Shown one piece after another: positions 59,359 through 64,000 of a DNA stretch of 64,000 nucleotides. Positions within the stretch are counted from its first letter, which is position 1, and every line of letters begins with the position of its first letter. Below the pieces are notes generated by a model that was not told where the DNA came from, ran no database searches, and saw nothing but the letters and a program-made list of their open reading frames with translations. The stretch is from Gymnothorax reevesii (taxonomy: Eukaryota; Chordata; Actinopteri; Anguilliformes; Muraenidae): NCBI GenBank assembly GCA_029721435.1, contig CM056577.1, positions 120,779,219 to 120,843,218 of the forward strand, written 5' to 3'. A program made the translations under genes and the position numbers.

Positions 59359-59615
59359 CCTGTTCTCTCTCTCTCAATCTCTCACCCTCTTTCTGTCTCT
59401 GTCGGACCTCCGCCAGTCCGACTGCACGCCTGGGGCTCCCGGCTATTGCATCCTGTGCCGCGCTGGGCCCAAAACCTGCCAGGCCACAAAGGTCAAAGGT
59501 CACCAAGAGGGAACAGAGAGGTTACATCAACTAAGGATGGCACCGCAGCGGAGGACAGAAACAGAGAGCTTGAACTGAAGAGAGGAGAGAGGCTAAGCTT
59601 GACCAGGAGTGCAGA

Positions 59616-59654
<39 letters not shown>

Positions 59655-61663
59655 AGGAGGAGTCAAAGGCTGGAAAGAGGAACAGAGGACACTGAGGAAA
59701 AGGAAGGGTGAAAAAAGAGGCAGAAGGAGAGGAGAGAAACTAACAACTTCATTACACAAAAAGGAAAAGACTGAATAAAAATAATGCAAAACCAAATTTA
59801 TAATTCTTTCATAAACAGGAGAAAAAGATTTGCCAATGAGAAGAGACAAATAAAACATTGTGCAAAGACTCTCCAGTGCAGTGAAACTATTTTGCTCCGT
59901 CAAGCGAACAATAACTGCGAACGCCTACTATTTTCGACAACACAAGAGAGAAATTTAATATGGTGAGACTCAAGGCTGAAGCGCTAGTACAGAGTCAGGC
60001 ATCGTCTGCAGTGTTAGGGGGAGGGGCTGAAGCAGGAGAGGTCCCAGCCAGAAAGAGGATGGAACGAGGGTCTCGGAGGTACAGGTCTGAGTATCTTCAT
60101 GTCAGACGCATCTGCGGTCAGAACATGGAGGCACGCTTAGGAACTGAGCTCAAGTCGAGAGACAAAGGTAAAGTACAGTCATCTCAAGCCCATGAAACTC
60201 AGGTCAATTGTAATGTTCTCCAGGGAGGTTTTGTGTACTTGGACAGTGGTTCAGTTTCAGCGGGTTTTAATTCACCTCCATATGAACCCAAATACCTAAA
60301 AATGAAAGATGAAAGCATCCCTTCTGATAAAGCCCTGCTTCATTTCACAAAGAATAACAGACCTCCCCCTGTACATACAACAGTGTGAAAACATAGTGGC
60401 CCCCACCTCTATTTCTCTTGTTGTTGCATATTTATCACACTTACATGTTTCACGTCAAAGCAATTTAAATAAAATAAAAATTTTTTTGTGATAATTCAAA
60501 GGCTTTCCAGAAGCTGCAGCTTAATCTACATTTTAAAAATACTTCAGCTACTTCAGCTAATATCACTCTAAGACCTGAGGACGGTTTCACAAAGAAAGAT
60601 TACGGACTTAGCCGGAGAACTGCACAGAGTAAAACTGGAACCCTCCAAAACCTGGAACATAAATGAAGTAAAAAGAGCTGTTCCAGTGCTCAGTTTTGCA
60701 GCTAACACAGTAATTGTTTCCTGTTATTGAATACATGCCCCTGGTCCTTAATGGATAAATAAACAAAGAAATAGGCAAGCCACATGAGAGCTGAGTTCAT
60801 TTGTACTTTTCAGTTCAATCTCTCTCCCAGCTGTCGTTGATTCCATCATGCTCGGAGCCACAGAGAGTCGCCGAATTGCATGCCAAAACACGCACCCTTT
60901 TCCACCCAACCCCCTTTCCCCATACATTCCAGGATAGGACCTCTTTTTAGGCCACAGGTGAAATGAGCTGGAATGGGTCCAAAAATACAGCAGCAAACCT
61001 CCCCCGTCCTCCAAAACCACTCGAGAGAGGGAATTCAAATGTTGGTGCAGCTTTTTAATACCAGTCAACAAAATACACGTGAGCCTCATTCCTCCCCAAG
61101 TCCAAAGACAACAATTTCTTAATACAGGATGGCGATAAAACCGGGATGGGGGAGGGGCTTCTATTTATGGTGTAGAGGGGAGAATGAATGACCCCGAAAG
61201 TAACCAATATCAGAGTAAATGAAAACAGCAGTGATTGGACATGTGTGGGTTGTGCATCTCATTCGAAAACTCAACGCGACTATCAGTTCACACTCAGTAC
61301 GTCTTTTTACGCGCATGATTTATTTTCTTCTGTCCACGCTCATTGAGATGTCTATGGTAGGACATCTCAGTCTGTCGATGGCTCCTCCAGTCTATTCAGA
61401 TACTCAGGATGAAGCCCAAATCTAGGAAAGGTCACCAGCATTCTGATAACATATACGCAGAAAATCTTTTGGGTTGTCAGATATCGCAACTAGAATTTTT
61501 GACGGGAATATGTGTATCTGTGTGTTGGATGGATGAAAAATGCAAAATCTGGCATCTTGGAAGGTTTTACGCGGACAATGATGACAAAGCTAGTTTAAAA
61601 TAAGAACAATTGGATCAGAAGTTTGAGATCAGTGATCAACTTCAGGTACCCACCAAACATTTA
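59359..61663. other. Upstream flank of dapk2, no further gene recognised
   Basis: This contains the probable 5' UTR (CT-rich, 59360-59410), a GA tract at about 59620-59655 and the solo Tc1 end. An open frame at 59960-60388 (+, 142 codons) shows no domain. No non-coding first exon or TATA box could be fixed. Confidence 0.4.
60375..60480 (+). mobile_element. Solo terminal repeat of a Tc1-like element
   Basis: The pattern CAGTGTGAAAACATAGTGGC ... ATTTATCACACTTACATGTTTCA resembles the outer ends of the Tc1 relics at 8.9 kb and 28.3 kb (GCTGTGAARAAGTATTT ... TTTGTCACACTTA). No second end or transposase is visible nearby. Confidence 0.5.
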
Positions 61664-62418
61664 CAGTAGTGTGCAGCGATGATTATACACTTAACAAAAT
61701 GAAGATAAATCAGAAACCAAGTACTGTTCAAGGGTAATTTCATGTAACATTGGATCATACACATGAGAATAAGTAAAGAGATGTAAACAAAAAACAAAAG
61801 TAATGTCTTTTTGAGAGAAAAAGTCAATATCTAGTGTGGCCACCCTTTGCTTTGATTGCAGCATTTAATCTTTCAGGCATAGTTTTCAAATGTTTTTTTT
61901 TATTTCCTCACTAGCTAAACTCTTCCATATGGTTTGAAGTTCATTCTAAAGAGATTCTTTGGATTTACAATAGATTTGTTCAATCGGATGAAGGTCTGGA
62001 CTTTGAGCAGGCCAAATCATAATTTTTATGTCACCAGATGTTTCTTTCTGGCAGAGAAAATTATTGCACATCTTAGAAGTGTTATGGTCATTATCTTGTT
62101 GAGAATAAAATCACTGACTAATCAGCTTCTTTCCAGATGGTAATGCGTATCTCTCAAGGATGTCGTGATACTTTTTTTAATCCATGATTCCATGAAATTT
62201 GCCTCACCTTTCAATTGTTATTAAAAAGCTGATGTTTTCAGTGTTTTTGATTATTACCCATATTATTTCTTCCGTATACTTGAGGAAATTATTTTTTTTC
62301 TCATTGCCTACAATAGTATTTTTCAATTCATTTTCACCAAAAAAATAATAGAAAAGTAATATATTCGGACCCCTTTTAGACGAAAGTGGTGGTAAATAAT
62401 CATCACTGCGCACTACTG
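61664..62418 (-). mobile_element. Tc1/mariner-like element, internally deleted
   Basis: Terminal inverted repeats begin CAGTAGTGTGCAGCGATGAT (left) and, on the other strand, CAGTAGTGCGCAGTGATGAT (right), each flanked by the TA target duplication (61662-61663, 62419-62420). At 755 bp it is about half of a full element. The interior carries minus-strand transposase-like remnants with no long frame. Confidence 0.85.
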
Positions 62419-62504
62419 TATTTACAGCCTGATGAAGCTGTAACTGCACCAGCCCACAGTCCTTTTCTTTTCCCTTTTACATATCCTGAAATAAGTGATT
62501 TTGG

Positions 62505-62710
62505 AGCCTTGGAAACATCACTGATCTTCCACCATAGGTCACCATGGGTATACAAGTCCTCCTTCCTTGAGCACATCGCTGGTGCAAAGGCGAAATGCAG
62601 ATGATGTTTCTGATCCAAACCAAAGTTCAAAAACCATATGGAATTGGTTCCCGTCAACAATACCATTGTTCTGCAATGGCGGACTCAGTCATCAGAGCTC
62701 AGTCCGATCT
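62505..62710 (+). repeat. Direct repeat, copy 1 (tRNA-block duplication)
   Basis: About 160-200 bp here, including CCATATGGAATTGGTTCCC and GCAAAGGCGAAATG, recurs at about 63832-64000 at a distance of 1297 bp in the same orientation. The tRNA-Gly gene lies between the copies. Confidence 0.8.
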
Positions 62711-62727
62711 ATAACCAGTCAGTTTAA

Positions 62728-63324
62728 TTGTTAAGGGCAGCTGATGACTGCAAACCCAGGAACACGACTGATTTTGAAAAGAACATAGAGAATCAAGGTA
62801 AAATCCCTCCAAAAGTGTGCCTTAACCTTACCAAACAGAACAGGAACGACTGCTATTATCTTGCAAATACATTTTCATCACGGATTGAAACAGGCAAACA
62901 AAAGTTGCACAGTGGCACAGATGATAAAAAGAGGGTGGGGTCAGTTGTCCAAATTACACCAATCAATGTCAAGTATGTCCGCCGTTGGCCTGCTGCACTA
63001 CAATGCGTCTCCGCCCGATGGACTGTATCAAATGGTCAATGGCGACTTGGGGACGTGTTCACACTCTTCTTCAAGAGCCGCACAATGTTGGAGGATATCG
63101 ACCAGAAGTGGGAACTGATGATGAATTTGACGGTTGAGGACATCTCAGAGATGCTCAACAGGGGACAAATACTGAGAATAAACAGCAAGCACGAGAGTTT
63201 TCAGCATCAGGAACTCTGTGCATACATGGGTAACACAGGGTCTGATGTTGCCACACAGGATCATAATGCTGTTTTGACGGATGAATGCCAGAACGGTAGG
63301 CTGCACCATCTAATTGCGATATGA
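62728..63324 (+). other. Unrecognised 198-codon open frame
   Basis: An uninterrupted reading frame of 198 codons lies between the two direct-repeat copies and next to the tRNA gene. I recognise no domain. It has no signal peptide and no clear membrane segment. At the local base composition this length is unusual but possible by chance. It could be a degenerate mobile-element ORF or noise. Confidence 0.2.
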
Positions 63325-63417
63325 AACAGCATTCAACTTATTGGAAATGAAAGGCAGTTGACTCTGATTTCCATCGGATATTCTTTGAAGAGCAAGCAGC
63401 ACATACTCAAAATTTAG

Positions 63418-63488
63418 TGCGCCACCCAGGAATCGAACCTGGGTCACAAGAATGGGAATCTTGCATGATACCACTACACCAGCAGCAC
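63418..63488 (-). tRNA. tRNA-Gly (anticodon CCC)
   Basis: On the minus strand the sequence runs GTGCTGC (5' acceptor), a D-arm GGTGTAGTGGTATCATGC, an anticodon stem CAAGA/TCTTG with loop TTCCCAT (anticodon CCC), a T-arm CCAGG-TTCGATT-CCTGG and the 3' acceptor GTGGCGC plus discriminator A. It closely resembles vertebrate tRNA-Gly-CCC. The acceptor stem closes with several G-U wobbles but no mismatch. The A box (GGTGTAGTGG) and B box (GGTTCGATTCC) are intact, and a TTTT run (RC of 63409-63412) follows as a Pol III terminator. It is probably functional, though the wobble pairs leave a small chance of a decaying copy. Confidence 0.9.
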
Positions 63489-63831
63489 TAGAAGCTGATT
63501 CCTATCCAAACCAACACTCATCCACCACCGTATGCCACCCTGAATACAAAATTGAATATTATATTGGAATCTTAAATTCTTCCTATATTTCCCAAAGTAA
63601 CTATAGCCCTGTTCTTACGATGATAATCAGAACATTTTTATTCTATTCTTAATAGGTAGAAATATTTTGATTCTCCAAGATAGCATTCTATCTGTCAAAA
63701 AATGCCATCGTCTCCCTGGAACATCTGCCATGCCCACCAAACTTGCCTGATACTTAGTGGAATCCAGTGAGCTACTGATGTTAACAAGTGCCCCTGCACC
63801 TCCAGAATTAAAACAGCTCGAAAACATTACT

Positions 63832-64000
63832 AAAATTCCACCAAATTTCACTGTGCGTATACAAGTCTTCCTTCTCTGCTGCAAAGGCGAAATGTAGATG
63901 ATGTTTCTGACCCAAAGCACACATCAAAAACCATATGGAATTGGTTCCCACCAACAATACCATTGTTCTGTAATGGCTGACTCAGACATCAGAGCTCAAT
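63832..64000 (+). repeat. Direct repeat, copy 2 (cut by the window end)
   Basis: This is the second copy of the block at 62505-62710, about 85-90% identical by eye. It runs off the window, so the full repeat length is unknown. Confidence 0.8.

Noticed and set aside
59960..60388. 142-codon plus-strand frame upstream of dapk2
   Set aside because: No known motif, composition not convincing, no splice or promoter support; kept only as a note in the flank.

Overview
This is vertebrate nuclear DNA, most likely from a ray-finned fish. One multi-exon gene with long introns is spread over 33 kb, splice sites are of the GT-AG type, CpG is depleted outside one patch, CA/GT/GA/CT microsatellites are abundant, and the interspersed repeats (Tc1-like, hAT, Harbinger, piggyBac, foldback elements, a SINE) are of the kind that fill teleost genomes. 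There are no operons, no CRISPR array and no prokaryotic genes.

The window holds one complete protein gene, on the minus strand: a death-associated protein kinase 2 (dapk2) orthologue. Eleven coding exons run from the start codon at 59358 down to the stop at 26617-26619. Every exon junction agrees in phase, giving 1089 nt and a 362-residue protein (human DAPK2 is about 370). It carries the kinase domain, the calmodulin-binding autoregulatory helix and the short DAPK2-type tail ending in S-T-S. The DAPK signature basic loop is replaced, and the APE motif reads GPE. A second certain gene, tRNA-Gly(CCC), lies at 63418-63488 on the minus strand, beside a direct repeat that suggests a tandem tRNA block.

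Layout: 1-23 kb is intergenic and repeat-rich, with a hAT element with perfect 8-bp target duplications, Tc1 relics, two inverted-repeat elements, microsatellites and a CpG-rich patch near 22 kb. 23-26.6 kb is the region downstream of dapk2, including a candidate poly(A) signal. 26.7-38 kb is the last intron, with a 1.85-kb foldback element, a SINE, a Tc1 copy split by a probable solo LTR, and a second foldback. 38.1-43.4 kb is intron 9, with a Harbinger relic inside an older MITE. 43.5-52.7 kb holds exons 9 to 3, with a full-length Tc1 relic, a CT minisatellite and a piggyBac relic. 52.7-58.4 kb is intron 2, with a deleted Tc1 and a 78-bp tandem array. 59.4-64 kb is upstream of the gene.

The most unusual signals are (1) three decayed copies of the 3' end and splice donor of dapk2 exon 3, tandemly arrayed with CA repeats in the following intron, the nearest offering an in-frame alternative donor 78 nt downstream; (2) a foldback element whose arms carry a GCGCCCTAAGTCAGCC-like motif in alternating orientation about every 80 bp; and (3) a 78-bp (26-codon) array with a two-unit higher-order pattern. 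I found nothing that looks like a new multi-gene system.
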